This document shows positions 9,195 to 20,043 of a stretch of 64,000 bases of DNA, in pieces. Made by a program: the position numbers and the translations under genes. The stretch covers positions 868,001 through 932,000 of the forward strand of contig NZ_CP046884.1 in the NCBI RefSeq assembly GCF_014522205.1, read 5' to 3'. This stretch comes from Corynebacterium poyangense. GTDB taxonomy: Bacteria; Actinomycetota; Actinomycetes; Mycobacteriales; Mycobacteriaceae. The notes under the pieces were generated by a model, which saw only the letters and a list, made by a program, of their open reading frames with translations, was not told the origin of the DNA and made no database searches. Within the stretch, counting starts at the first letter, position 1. Every line of letters starts with the position of its first letter.

Positions 9195-9266
9195 CTTCCC
9201 CACCAGGACTCGAACCTAGAATGACGGTACCAAAAACCGTAGTGTTGCCGATTACACCATGGGGAA
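9195..9266 (-). tRNA. tRNA-Gln (anticodon TTG)
   Basis: A 72-base cloverleaf on the minus strand. The acceptor stem TTCCCCA pairs with TGGGGAA. The anticodon stem ACGGT/ACCGT closes a TTTTGGT loop with anticodon TTG. The T arm contains GGTTCGAGTCC. The discriminator is G and CCA is not encoded. It lies upstream of glmU and could share its transcript. On the minus strand, TACACT at about 9287-9282 is a possible -10 box. Confidence 0.93.
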
Positions 9267-9344
9267 CCACGCATGAACGCGTTTACATAGTGTAGCCGAT
9301 AGCCCGCCGTAGATGAAATCCACTGGCAGGTTAGTCTTAAAGCT

Positions 9345-9971
9345 ATGGTTCGACAGCGGATGACCGGTCGAGAACGCCGGGAACAACTCATAGCGATTGG
9401 CCGTAAAGTTTTTGCCGAGCGCGGATTCGAAGGTGCCAGTGTAGAAGAGATCGCCTCCCGTGCGGGGGTTTCTAAACCGGTTGTTTATGAGCACTTCGGT
9501 GGTAAAGAAGGGCTTTATGCTGTGATTATCGACCGAGAAATGCGCCACCTTGAAGGAGTGATTACCCAATCTCTGGCGGCTGGGCGCTCTCGGCAACGCA
9601 TTGAGCAAGCCGTTTTAGCCTTATTGACTTACGTGGATGAAGAAACCGATGGATTTTTGCTTTTGGGGCGAGACATGGTTCCTGGACGAGATCGTTCCTA
9701 TTCCACTATGTTGAATTCCGCGGTAGCGCAGGTATCACATATCCTTGCCCAAGCTTTTGAACGCCAAGGCTTAGAACCTTCGATGGCGGTGCTCTATGGG
9801 CAAGCCTTGGTGGGGATGGTGTCAATGACTGCCCAATGGTGGCTCGACGAACAAACCTTGGACAAGGAAACCGTAGCGGCGCATATCGTCAACTTGTGTT
9901 GGAATGGGCTTGCTGGAATGAAAAAAGAACCCACTCTGTATGCGATTAACCTGGACCAGGAGGAATCCTAA
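9345..9971 (+). CDS. TetR family transcriptional regulator upstream of mfd
   Basis: A 208-residue regulator with a clear helix-turn-helix (SVEEIASRAGVSKPVVYEHF, about 32-51). The effector domain is all-helical. The gene ends two bases before the mfd start and contains that gene's AGGAGG ribosome site (9958-9963), so both are probably on one transcript. A TetR gene next to mfd is frequent in corynebacteria, as I recall. The ligand and targets are not evident; no efflux pump is adjacent. Confidence 0.92.
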   Translation: MVRQRMTGRERREQLIAIGRKVFAERGFEGASVEEIASRAGVSKPVVYEHFGGKEGLYAVIIDREMRHLEGVITQSLAAGRSRQRIEQAVLALLTYVDEETDGFLLLGRDMVPGRDRSYSTMLNSAVAQVSHILAQAFERQGLEPSMAVLYGQALVGMVSMTAQWWLDEQTLDKETVAAHIVNLCWNGLAGMKKEPTLYAINLDQEES

Positions 9972-9973
9972 CG

Positions 9974-12900
9974 GTGCCGACCACCCCGATGCTGGCTGGA
10001 TTGCTGAAAACCGCGGCCACTGACCCCGGATTGAAGGGGATTACGCAATTACTGTCTGAAGACAGTGTTCATCTCACTGGGTTAGATCAAGTGCGCCCTT
10101 GGGCTATTGCAACTTTGGCGCAACGATCTGACCACCCGGTGCTCGTTGTGACCGCTACGGGACGCGAAGCTGAGGACTTAGCGGCGGAGCTACGGGCCAT
10201 GTTGGGGGGTCGCGTGGCGTGGTTTCCCTCCTGGGAGACTCTTCCCCATGAGCGGATGAGTCCGGGGGTGGAAAGTGTTGGGCACCGCGCAGAAGTGATC
10301 GACCGGCTACAACGCGGCGACGTAGACGTCGTACTATCCGCTGCGCGTGGGGTGTGCCAACCCATGGTTGATGGGGCAGCGGGGACCTCCGTGATAGAGC
10401 TCCGTGAAGAGGAGGAATACCAGTTAGAACAGCTTCAGCAGGATCTAACCCTGCGTGGTTATCGACGAGTAGATATGGTGGCTCGGCGCGGTGAATATGC
10501 GGTACGAGGTGGGATTGTCGATATTTTTCCCACCACGCTCACTCACCCAGTTCGGATTGAATTTTGGGGCGACGAAATAAGCGAAATCCGGCAATTCGCG
10601 GTAGCTGACCAGCGTACTATTGCTGAACTGGAACTCAGTGACGTCCGAATCTATCCAGCGCGGGCATTGCCTATCACACCGGAGGTAGCTGAGCGCGCTG
10701 GGAAATTGTTAAGTCAACATACGGGGAACGCCACCTTAACGGAGATTCTGAGCAGAATCAGTGAGCATGTTCCTGTTGAAGGTATGGAGGCACTTATCCC
10801 AGTGCTGTCCGACACCCCGATGAAAACCTTGGTTGAGGAACTTCCTCAGGGCAGTCATGTAGTGGTGTGTAATCCCGAAAAGATTCGGACCAGGATCACT
10901 GACTTGTCAGCCACGGACCAAGAGTTCTTGGATGCTGGGTGGGAAGCTGCGGCGATGGGAGCCCGGGGGCCGGTAGCTGCTGAGGGGCTGGATCTGAGCG
11001 CCTCGTCCTATCGAAGCTATGAGTCACTGGAAAAAAGAGCAGCGCGTGGTGGGGTAGCGTGGTGGACTTTTACTCCGCCGGGGATGTTTGTGGGGGATGA
11101 TTCCCATACCGTTCCGATGACTTATGAACCGGGGCCTACTCCACGCGGAGATGTCGCAGAAATTCAAGTCCTGATGGATATGCTGCGAGCCCACGTGCAG
11201 TCTGGTGGACGGGCTGCTTTTATTGCTCCCACCAGCGGTGCGATCACGAGAATGGTGGATCGTTTTGCAGAGCAGAGAATTCCCACCAAGGTGGCTACGC
11301 CTGGGTGGCAGCCAACGCCGGGCGAGGTCACGCTCTATCAGGCATTATCCCATGCAGGGTTAGTGTTTCCGAAAGTGCGTAAGCACCGCGAAGCGGAAGC
11401 ACTTCCCCTGGTAGTCATTACCGAAACTGACCTGACTGGCAACCGGGTAGGTGACATCGCAGGTGCGAAACAGCGTCCCGCTAAGCGGCGGAATCGGGTT
11501 GATCCCTTAGCGCTGAAAACAGGTGACTATGTAGTCCATGAAACTCACGGCATAGGCCGATTTTTAAAGATGGCGGAGCGCACCTTAAAAACCGGAGATG
11601 CCACCTCACGGCGGGAATATATTGTCTTAGAATATGCCTCTGCCAAGCGTGGACAGCCTGCTGATCAGCTATGGGTTCCGATGGACAGCTTGGATTTACT
11701 CAGTCGCTACACCGGTGGCGAGGTGCCCAAATTATCGAAAATGGGCGGTTCAGATTGGAAAAACACCAAGCGTAAGGCGCGCGCAGCTGTGCGGGAGATT
11801 GCCGGGGAGCTGGTTGAGCTTTATGCCAAGCGGCAGTCCGCACCCGGGCATAGCTTTGCTCCAGATTCCCCGTGGCAACGGGAGATGGAAGATAATTTCC
11901 CCTTTGTTGAAACAGAAGACCAGATGCTGGCTATTGATGCCGTGAAGGCAGATATGGAAAAACCCATTCCTATGGATCGGGTCATTGTTGGCGACGTCGG
12001 TTACGGTAAAACCGAAGTAGCGGTGCGAGCAGCTTTTAAAGCGGTCCAAGATGGTCGTCAAGTGGCTGTGTTGGTTCCTACTACTCTGTTAGCTCAGCAG
12101 CATCTGGCAACTTTTAGCGAAAGGATGGAGGGTTTCCCGGTCACTTTGAAAGGGCTGTCGCGATTCAGCACAGCTCGAGAAGCTAAGGAAACCATCAGAG
12201 GGTTAGCCGACGGCAGCGTCGATATTGTGATCGGTACTCACCGTCTCCTACAGACGGGTATCCAGTGGAAGAATTTAGGCTTGGTCATTATCGATGAGGA
12301 ACAGCGATTTGGGGTGGAGCACAAAGAACACATCAAGGCGCTGCGGACTCACGTCGATGTGTTGACGATGTCGGCGACCCCGATTCCGCGCACGCTCGAA
12401 ATGTCTATGGCTGGGATTCGAGAGATGAGTCAAATTCTCACCCCGCCAGAGGACCGGCATCCGGTGTTGACATACGTCGGACCTCAAGAAGATAAGCAGG
12501 TTGTTGCTGCAATCCGGCGCGAGCTTCTTCGTGACGGCCAAGTGTTTTTCATCCACAACAAAGTTGCTGACATTGAGAAACGAGCCAGGCAGCTGCGGGA
12601 TCTGATCCCCGAGGCCCGAATCGTGGTGGCTCATGGGCAGATGAGCGAAGAGGTTTTAGAAAACACCGTTCAAGGATTCTGGAACCGAGAATACGACGTC
12701 CTGGTGTGTACCACCATTGTGGAAACCGGCTTAGATATTGCCAATGCCAACACGTTAATTGTGGAGAATTCCCACCACATGGGTCTTAGTCAGTTACATC
12801 AGTTACGGGGACGAGTTGGTCGATCTCGTGAACGGGGGTATGCCTATTTCCTCTACCCGAAAGATGTGGTCTTAACTGAAACTTCTTATGACAGGCTGGC

Positions 12901-13693
12901 GACGATCGCCCAAAATAACGAATTGGGTGCGGGGTTGGCAGTCGCTCAAAAAGATCTAGAAATGCGTGGAGCAGGCAATGTTCTAGGCGCAGAACAGTCC
13001 GGACATATCGCAGGTGTGGGGTTTGACCTCTATGTACGTTTGGTGGGTGAAGCGGTAGAAACCTACCGAGCGTTGGCCCAGGGTGAGATTCTCGATGCGA
13101 CGGAGCAGGGGCCGAAGGAAATCAGGATTGATTTGCCAGTTGATGCCCATATCCCGGAGAAATACATCAACTCTGAACGACTTCGCCTCGAAATTTACCG
13201 GAAACTAGCTGAAAGTCGAGAGGAACGAGATCTATGCCAAGTTGTCGAGGAAATGCAGGATCGGTACGGTGCGCTACCAGAGGAAGTGGAGCGACTCGTG
13301 CAGGTATCTCGCTTACGCCATGTGGCGAGGAAATTAGGAATTAGCGAAATCGGAGTTCAAGGTACACGGCTGAAAATTCATCCGGTAGAGCTACAAGATT
13401 CTGGTCAGGTCCGGCTGAAGCGACTATTCCCGGCTGCCACCTATCGGGCAGCAGCCAAGGTCGTGACCATACCCCAACCCAAAGCAGGACGCGGACATAT
13501 TACTGATCCGTTGTTGCGCGATACCGACGTAGTCCAGTGGGTAGCCGATTTTATGGCCCAGCTTTTTAACGCTCAAGGAGTAGTGGTCACAACAGGTGAG
13601 AATAAGGTAATTGAGCAGCCATCTCGACCCCACGGCCAGAGACAAAGTACTCGACGTCGTAGTGGTAGAAGGATCATTTCTTTCTCCGAGTAG
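9974..13693 (+). CDS. mfd: Transcription-repair coupling factor
   Basis: Removes RNA polymerase stalled at DNA damage and recruits UvrA. It has 1239 residues, full length. The N-terminal UvrB-like module precedes the RNA-polymerase-interacting domain (GDYVVHETHGIGRF near residue 517). A RecG-like translocase follows, with Walker A GDVGYGKTE near 675 and DEEQRFG near 773, then the C-terminal TRCF domain (LPVDAHIPEKYI). The start is GTG with AGGAGG ten bases upstream, inside the tetR gene. The C-terminal ~30 residues are basic. Confidence 0.98.
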   Translation: MPTTPMLAGLLKTAATDPGLKGITQLLSEDSVHLTGLDQVRPWAIATLAQRSDHPVLVVTATGREAEDLAAELRAMLGGRVAWFPSWETLPHERMSPGVESVGHRAEVIDRLQRGDVDVVLSAARGVCQPMVDGAAGTSVIELREEEEYQLEQLQQDLTLRGYRRVDMVARRGEYAVRGGIVDIFPTTLTHPVRIEFWGDEISEIRQFAVADQRTIAELELSDVRIYPARALPITPEVAERAGKLLSQHTGNATLTEILSRISEHVPVEGMEALIPVLSDTPMKTLVEELPQGSHVVVCNPEKIRTRITDLSATDQEFLDAGWEAAAMGARGPVAAEGLDLSASSYRSYESLEKRAARGGVAWWTFTPPGMFVGDDSHTVPMTYEPGPTPRGDVAEIQVLMDMLRAHVQSGGRAAFIAPTSGAITRMVDRFAEQRIPTKVATPGWQPTPGEVTLYQALSHAGLVFPKVRKHREAEALPLVVITETDLTGNRVGDIAGAKQRPAKRRNRVDPLALKTGDYVVHETHGIGRFLKMAERTLKTGDATSRREYIVLEYASAKRGQPADQLWVPMDSLDLLSRYTGGEVPKLSKMGGSDWKNTKRKARAAVREIAGELVELYAKRQSAPGHSFAPDSPWQREMEDNFPFVETEDQMLAIDAVKADMEKPIPMDRVIVGDVGYGKTEVAVRAAFKAVQDGRQVAVLVPTTLLAQQHLATFSERMEGFPVTLKGLSRFSTAREAKETIRGLADGSVDIVIGTHRLLQTGIQWKNLGLVIIDEEQRFGVEHKEHIKALRTHVDVLTMSATPIPRTLEMSMAGIREMSQILTPPEDRHPVLTYVGPQEDKQVVAAIRRELLRDGQVFFIHNKVADIEKRARQLRDLIPEARIVVAHGQMSEEVLENTVQGFWNREYDVLVCTTIVETGLDIANANTLIVENSHHMGLSQLHQLRGRVGRSRERGYAYFLYPKDVVLTETSYDRLATIAQNNELGAGLAVAQKDLEMRGAGNVLGAEQSGHIAGVGFDLYVRLVGEAVETYRALAQGEILDATEQGPKEIRIDLPVDAHIPEKYINSERLRLEIYRKLAESREERDLCQVVEEMQDRYGALPEEVERLVQVSRLRHVARKLGISEIGVQGTRLKIHPVELQDSGQVRLKRLFPAATYRAAAKVVTIPQPKAGRGHITDPLLRDTDVVQWVADFMAQLFNAQGVVVTTGENKVIEQPSRPHGQRQSTRRRSGRRIISFSE

Positions 13694-13739
13694 CAATCAG
13701 GTTTAGACCTGCTGGCTCAACCTCTCTACACTCACTAGC

Positions 13740-14348
13740 ATGACGGTACTTCTCCTCGATCCCCGATGGCCTACCCAGATCCCCTTAGAGGGGTTAGCTG
13801 CTTTGCATGCTCCGCTCAGCTATACCGGAGAAGTTCCCATCGCTGTGCGGTGGCATTTAGCTGATGTTGTGGATCCCACGGAGCTGGGGAATGGAACTTT
13901 GGTGAGTACCGATCCTCATGATCCGGAGTTAGTGGACCGCGTGGCCCGGGGTGAGCGGCTCATAACCGCTCCTAGCGTGGAGGATCCGATTCGGGAAGCC
14001 CGGGAAGTTATGCACCGGGCCTGCACTCTAGGGGAGTGGGAAGCCCACCAGACCCACCGCAGTTTGCTTCCTTACCTTCAGGAAGAAAGCGATGAATTTC
14101 GCAAAGCAGTGGAAACTAACGCCAGTGACGAAGAACTCTGCCAGGAGCTCGGCGATCTCCTGCTCCAAGTGCTTTTTCACGCGGAACTCGCTAGCCGCCG
14201 AGGAGCTTTTAGCTTTGACCAGATTGCGTTGAGTTTCATCACCAAAATGCGTCGACGCTGCCCCTATCTTTTTGATGGAACTACTGTTCCCGTGTCAGAG
14301 GAAGAACAAATCAGGCTATGGCTCGCCGCTAAAAACCAAGAGGAATGA
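13740..14348 (+). CDS. mazG: MazG family nucleotide pyrophosphohydrolase
   Basis: Hydrolyses nucleoside triphosphates to monophosphate and pyrophosphate, thought to clean damaged nucleotides or lower (p)ppGpp. It has 202 residues. The all-alpha NTP-PPase motifs are EEsdE at 115-119 and ElgD at 136-139, which bind magnesium. It holds a single MazG domain after a divergent ~85-residue N-terminal region, as in mycobacterial MazG. It follows mfd by 46 bases on the same strand. Confidence 0.9.
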   Translation: MTVLLLDPRWPTQIPLEGLAALHAPLSYTGEVPIAVRWHLADVVDPTELGNGTLVSTDPHDPELVDRVARGERLITAPSVEDPIREAREVMHRACTLGEWEAHQTHRSLLPYLQEESDEFRKAVETNASDEELCQELGDLLLQVLFHAELASRRGAFSFDQIALSFITKMRRRCPYLFDGTTVPVSEEEQIRLWLAAKNQEE

Positions 14349-14538
14349 TCCGGCTAGCGAAGCCACACGGGGTTTTTCTTTGCCCTACCCTAAGGCAAGT
14401 CCTGAAAATCTGCTGTGAGTTTCTCAGGAATTCGCTGGATCCCAGGTCGCACCGGGTTTCAGCGGATTTTTCATGATATTTTGTCGTTGTACCACAAGCC
14501 AGGGGGGCACTTTCATCATCTCTTTCTAAGGACGTGAT

Positions 14539-15456
14539 ATGCCGACGTATTCTGCACCTACCTTATCTAAGGTTTTCCTTGCCTTCCTGATCTAATCGCT
14601 GATCTTTAGCCTCGGGATCAGATTGCTTGTTCCCCGTTTCTCTGATGAAGGCCTAGGGCTCACGATTGTCACCGTTGTAGCTTTAATTCCTATTCTTCTT
14701 CTCATCAGCCGCTCGGAACTGACCTTAGATCTTCGCCCTGGCTGTCAAAGAATTGCCCCTAAAACTGTCATCCTTGTGGCCTGCTTGACTGCGGCAATCT
14801 TAGTCGTCGGTGGAGCAATGGCTGCTATGGTGGAAAAACTCTTTAGCACAATGGGGGTACACTTCGGAACGGGTCTAGGTCAAGAAAGAAACCTCAGTTT
14901 CTGGATAGTGCTGTGCAGTTGTGTTGTCGCCCCCATTGCCGAGGAAATCGCCTGGCGAGGTGTGATGCTTCGTGCTCTTGCCCCTTGGGGGAAAACCGCT
15001 GCCGTGTAGTTATTTGCCCTGGGTTTCGGGCTAACCCATCACGATGTTCTCCAAGGAATCTCAGCTATCTGCGCCGGGCTTCTTTTGGGATGGGTGGCAT
15101 GGCACCACGGAGTAATCTACGCCAGTGTGGTCTATGTCTTCTTGAATTCATGGAATACCTTCGCCCGGTGGGCGGCGGCACCCGATTCCGACTCCCGGCA
15201 ACTTCACGTAGGTAATACAATTGTTGCTCTGGTCACTCTCCTAGCCCTTGTTACCGCCATCTGTTGGCTGATTGCAAAGCTGTGGGCTCGACGCCGGGCT
15301 AGCCGTAACTACGCTGCTCGTGACCTTAAATCCAAGCATCCTCACCAGCTAGATCCTCAACCTGAGCCTCTCCGCTACTTTTGGAGACAACCGTTGTTGT
15401 GGTTACTCATCGCCCTCGAAACCGGATTAACTATTGTCGCCATGCTGGGGTCCTGA
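14539..15456 (+). pseudogene. CPBP intramembrane metalloprotease with two in-frame stops
   Basis: One continuous reading frame from ATG 14539 (AAGGA upstream) to 15456 encodes a multi-pass CPBP (CAAX/Abi-like) protease, but it has TAA at 14593-14595 and TAG at 15007-15009. There is no frameshift. The catalytic motifs survive: EEIAWRG just before the second stop and GLTHHD just after it. Downstream transmembrane segments and a hydrophilic tail are intact. This looks like a very recent pseudogene, or a gene needing stop readthrough. If whole it would have about 305 residues. The next gene, the lytic transglycosylase, starts 27 bases later. Confidence 0.8.
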
Positions 15457-15482
15457 GAACGGAATCGGTAGGATCGTCTACC

Positions 15483-16271
15483 GTGGCTAGCAGAGGACTC
15501 AAACGTGCAATGGGATGTGGGTGTGGCACGATCTTGGCAATCATCACACTCATTTCCTTTGTAGGTTGGGCTTTATCCATGATGGATGGTTCCCCACCCA
15601 TGAGGCAATATCAAGCGGTGCCAGATCATGTTCCACCAGATCCTGGGGCAGCGGTGCCACAAGTAGAGATCCATCAGGGGGGACGTCCGGCCAACGCTTT
15701 GGCGTGGTGGGCGGATCCCATTGCTGAACGTACTAATATTCCGCCTCAGGCTTTGCGTGCCTATGCGTATGCTGAACTATATGCTGCCGAAGCATGGCCA
15801 AATTGTCATCTGAAATGGAATACTCTCGCTGGGATCGGTCAAGTAGAAACTCGTCACGGAACCTATAGCGGCCGGATGTTCGGGACGGCCTCGTTGGATG
15901 AGAATGGGGTAGTGCATCCCCCGATAATCGGTGTTCCCTTGGATGGATCTCCGGGCTTTGCTCACATTCCAGATACTGATGGTGGGCAGCTTGATGGTGA
16001 CCCCGTTTATGATCGGGCGGTAGGGCCGATGCAATTTATCCCGAGTTCCTGGCGTCAGTACGGTATGGATGGCAATGGTGATGGGGTAGCTGACCCCAAC
16101 CAGATTGATGACGCTGCCTTGACTGCGGCACATTTGCTGTGTACTGAATCTGATTTAGCTACGGCGGACGGATGGACGTCGGCCATATCTTCTTATAATC
16201 AGTCGACAAAATATACTCGCGATGTCAGAGATGCGGCGAATTCCTATGCCTTGGAGCAGCCCGCGGTATAA
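15483..16271 (+). CDS. Membrane-anchored lytic transglycosylase (LpqU-like)
   Basis: Probably cleaves peptidoglycan glycan strands outside the membrane. From GTG 15483 it has 262 residues: one hydrophobic anchor (about 14-33), a proline-rich linker, then an SLT domain with the catalytic glutamate near 122 in GIGQVETRHG and GPMQFIPSSW near 181-190. DGNGDGVADPNQIDD after it looks like a calcium-binding loop. The frame extends to 15381 but overlaps the CPBP gene. Position before eno matches mycobacterial lpqU (Rv1022). Unlike LpqU, I see no lipobox at the right place, so it seems to be TM-anchored. Confidence 0.88.
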   Translation: MASRGLKRAMGCGCGTILAIITLISFVGWALSMMDGSPPMRQYQAVPDHVPPDPGAAVPQVEIHQGGRPANALAWWADPIAERTNIPPQALRAYAYAELYAAEAWPNCHLKWNTLAGIGQVETRHGTYSGRMFGTASLDENGVVHPPIIGVPLDGSPGFAHIPDTDGGQLDGDPVYDRAVGPMQFIPSSWRQYGMDGNGDGVADPNQIDDAALTAAHLLCTESDLATADGWTSAISSYNQSTKYTRDVRDAANSYALEQPAV

Positions 16272-16402
16272 GAAATTTCCGGTTGAGTCCGAATGTGACC
16301 GAATAGGCATGACGCGGGAAGCTAAAACATGGAACAATGATAAATAGAGGTGCTGCGCATCCGGCGTAGCGCTGAGACGTTCGCTCTCGAGAAAGTAACT
16401 GA

Positions 16403-17689
<1,287 letters not shown>

Positions 17690-17717
17690 AGCCTGAACTA
17701 AGGATTGCTTGTCGTTT

Positions 17718-17759
17718 TTACTCCCCGCGCCACGCGCTGTGGCCGGGGAGTAATTTTTT
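17718..17759 (+). terminator. Terminator after eno
   Basis: TTACTCCCCG at 17718-17727 pairs with CGGGGAGTAA at 17744-17753, followed directly by TTTTTT. A textbook intrinsic terminator between eno and ftsB. Confidence 0.92.
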
Positions 17760-17787
17760 GGGATCGCCGGGGTAGGATCAAGACATC

Positions 17788-18390
17788 ATGGAAAGCAGCA
17801 ACACTCAGACGTCGAAATCTCTTCGGGGGCGCAGCACCGTCCCGGTGGCTAGCCGTGACCGTGCCCGGGAGCGGGAAAGAAGATCGGCCGAGGCTGCGAA
17901 GCAGGGGAAGAAACGACAACGCCAAAAGCAGCGGATTGGATTTCACCCCACGGTCATAGCTGCATTGGTTGTCGTCGTCATTATTATGCTGTTGCTAGTG
18001 GCGAAACCGTTGGAGAACTATTATCAACAGCGAAATGAAATAGCTCGGCTCCAAACTTCGATCAGCGCGAAGCAGCAAGAAAAAGCGCAGTTAGAAGAGG
18101 AAATCAAGCGATATGATGATCCGGATTATGTTCGGGAACAAGCACGAAACCGCTTGGGGGTTATTGAGCAAGGAGAAACTGCTTTTCGCGTGCTAGATCC
18201 GCGATTGCAGCGGGAATCCGCGGGGCAAATCAGTCAGCGAGAAGAGGAATCGAACCGAACCTGGTACTCAGTGTTGTGGGATTCGGTCACTGAGCCAGCC
18301 ACTCCGGAAGAAGCCCAAGGAGAACCTCCAGCCGACGACACCGATACGCGTATGCCAATTCAGCCGGACCCGGCAGCCGTGCCACAATAG
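17788..18390 (+). CDS. ftsB: Septum formation initiator FtsB/DivIC family protein
   Basis: Bitopic division protein of 200 residues. A ~50-residue basic cytoplasmic N-terminus precedes one transmembrane helix (about 54-72). A coiled coil follows (about 76-110, rich in Q, E and K), then the conserved DDPDYVREQARNRLGVIEQGE. The C-terminal tail is hydrophilic. The family links FtsL and FtsQ in the divisome. It starts the ftsB-DUF501-ppx operon. Bases 18081-18100 recur exactly at 23237-23256 in an intergenic region. Confidence 0.93.
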   Translation: MESSNTQTSKSLRGRSTVPVASRDRARERERRSAEAAKQGKKRQRQKQRIGFHPTVIAALVVVVIIMLLLVAKPLENYYQQRNEIARLQTSISAKQQEKAQLEEEIKRYDDPDYVREQARNRLGVIEQGETAFRVLDPRLQRESAGQISQREEESNRTWYSVLWDSVTEPATPEEAQGEPPADDTDTRMPIQPDPAAVPQ

Positions 18391-18395
18391 GGGAC

Positions 18396-18956
18396 ATGAC
18401 TGTAAGTCCTGAAGATCTCATGGTGGTAGCTCAACAATTGGGACGGCAACCACGTGGTGTCCTCGATATTTCTTATCGGTGCCCGGATGGTGCTCCTGGT
18501 GTGGTCAAGACGGCGCCTCGACTACCAGATGGAACTCCATTTCCTACCCTTTATTATCTGACTGACCCTCGACTAACGGCAGAAGCATCGCGGCTAGAAG
18601 TAGCCCATGTTATGCCGTGGATGACTAAGCGTTTAGAACAAGAACCTGAGTTAGCAGAAGACTATCGTCGGGCCCACGAATTCTATTTGACTAAGCGTAA
18701 CGCTATTGAAGACTTAGGAACTAACTTTTCTGGCGGTGGAATGCCGGATCGTGTGAAATGCTTACATGTTCTTATTGCATACGCCCTGGCGGAAGGCCCA
18801 GAACGAGTCCGCTTGGGAACTGAAGCTGTGGCTTTGGCGGCAGATCATGGAGGATTGCGAGGAACCGCAATACCGGAAACTTGGCCTCGGTGCGCAGATC
18901 TAGAGATAGATCCCTACATGTTTGACTACTCGGATGCTGGGCAAGGAGTTCTCTAA
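18396..18956 (+). CDS. DUF501 domain protein
   Basis: A 186-residue cytoplasmic protein of the conserved actinobacterial DUF501 family. The family motifs YRCPDGAPGVVKTAPRLPDG, TLYYLTDPRL and GGGMPDRVKCLH are clear. Two cysteines (in YRCPDG and KCLH) are conserved in my memory of the family. It lies five bases after ftsB and its stop directly abuts the GTG start of ppx, so the three genes form an operon. The same order occurs in mycobacteria (Rv1024-Rv1026). The function is unknown. Confidence 0.92.
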   Translation: MTVSPEDLMVVAQQLGRQPRGVLDISYRCPDGAPGVVKTAPRLPDGTPFPTLYYLTDPRLTAEASRLEVAHVMPWMTKRLEQEPELAEDYRRAHEFYLTKRNAIEDLGTNFSGGGMPDRVKCLHVLIAYALAEGPERVRLGTEAVALAADHGGLRGTAIPETWPRCADLEIDPYMFDYSDAGQGVL

Positions 18957-19910
18957 GTGACCAAATTAGCGGCAATTGACTGCGGGACCAATTCTATTCG
19001 GCTCCTCATCAGTGATATCTCTTCTGGATCACCTCAAGAACTCCACCGAGAAATGCGTATTGTCCGCTTAGGACAAGGGGTCGACGCTACCGGAGATATT
19101 GACCCTCAAGCGCTAGAACGTACCCGCCTCGCATTAGCGGAATACCTCGAACTGATGAAACAGGAAAATGTGTCAGCTGTGCGGATGGTGGCCACCTCAG
19201 CTATGCGCGACGCTTCGAACCGAAACGAGTTCTTTGCGATGACGGCCGAACTCTTGGGCCAGATCACTCCCGGAGCTCAGGCTGAAATAATCAGTGGTGA
19301 AGAAGAAGCACAGTTGTCTTTTCAGGGCGCAGTTGCTGATCTACCACCCGAGGATGGGCCCTTTTGCGTTATTGACTTAGGAGGGGGTTCTACCGAATTT
19401 GTGGTGGGCGAACATGACGGAGGCCTGAAAGCAGCACATTCTATTCAGGTGGGGTGCGTCCGTGTGACTGAACGGATTATGCGGACAGATCCGCCTACTG
19501 ACATGGAACAAGAAATAGCTCGAGAATACGTTGATGAGCGGCTCCAACGCGTCGAGCTTTTAGTGCCTTTAGATCAGGCTCGCACGTTCGTGGGGTGCGC
19601 CGGGACATTTACCACCCTCTCGGCTCTTGCTCAGGGGCTGGAAAGCTATGACCCAGCGTTGATTCACTGTTCATCTTTACAGTTTGACGCGCTGAAGGTT
19701 TTGGTGCGTGACCTTATTGCGGAGAATGCAGCACAGCGAAGAAAACATCCTGTGGTGCACCCTGGGAGGGCCGATGTCTTGGGGGCTGGAGCACTGATAG
19801 TGTCTCGGATTGTGGCGATGATTCAGCGGTTGAGCAGCGTTGATCATTTTGTGGTGTCAGAAAAAGACATCCTTGATGGAATAATTCAGGGGCTGATGTC
19901 TAAGACGTAG
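18957..19910 (+). CDS. ppx: Ppx/GppA family exopolyphosphatase
   Basis: Member of the ASKHA fold family that hydrolyses polyphosphate or pppGpp. It has 317 residues, the short form without the C-terminal HD domain. Signatures are IDCGTNSIRLL at 7-17, SGEEEAQLSF with the catalytic glutamate at 114-117, and IDLGGGSTEF near 139-148. GTG 18957 follows the DUF501 stop without a gap. In mycobacteria two short Ppx paralogues differ in substrate; this one corresponds by position to Rv1026. Confidence 0.95.
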   Translation: MTKLAAIDCGTNSIRLLISDISSGSPQELHREMRIVRLGQGVDATGDIDPQALERTRLALAEYLELMKQENVSAVRMVATSAMRDASNRNEFFAMTAELLGQITPGAQAEIISGEEEAQLSFQGAVADLPPEDGPFCVIDLGGGSTEFVVGEHDGGLKAAHSIQVGCVRVTERIMRTDPPTDMEQEIAREYVDERLQRVELLVPLDQARTFVGCAGTFTTLSALAQGLESYDPALIHCSSLQFDALKVLVRDLIAENAAQRRKHPVVHPGRADVLGAGALIVSRIVAMIQRLSSVDHFVVSEKDILDGIIQGLMSKT

Positions 19911-19959
19911 AAGCCATCGATTACACTAATCGCGCGGATGAGGTTATGATTGTCCGCGG

Positions 19960-20033
19960 GCCCCCATAGCCCAATTGGCAGAGGCAGCAGACTTAAAATC
20001 TGCGTGTTGTCGGTTCGAGTCCGACTGGGGGTA
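19960..20033 (+). tRNA. tRNA-Leu (anticodon TAA), short variable loop
   Basis: A 74-base cloverleaf. The acceptor GCCCCCA pairs with TGGGGGT (G-T at the end). The D arm GCC/GGC has three pairs and an 11-base loop, as in leucine tRNAs. The anticodon arm GCAGA-CTTAAAA-TCTGC gives TAA. The variable region is only five bases (GTGTT), and the T arm is GTCGG-TTCGAGT-CCGAC. The discriminator is A and CCA is not encoded. Bacterial tRNA-Leu normally carries a long variable arm, so the shape is unusual. A terminator follows. Confidence 0.88.
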
Positions 20034-20043
20034 CTAAGGGAAG

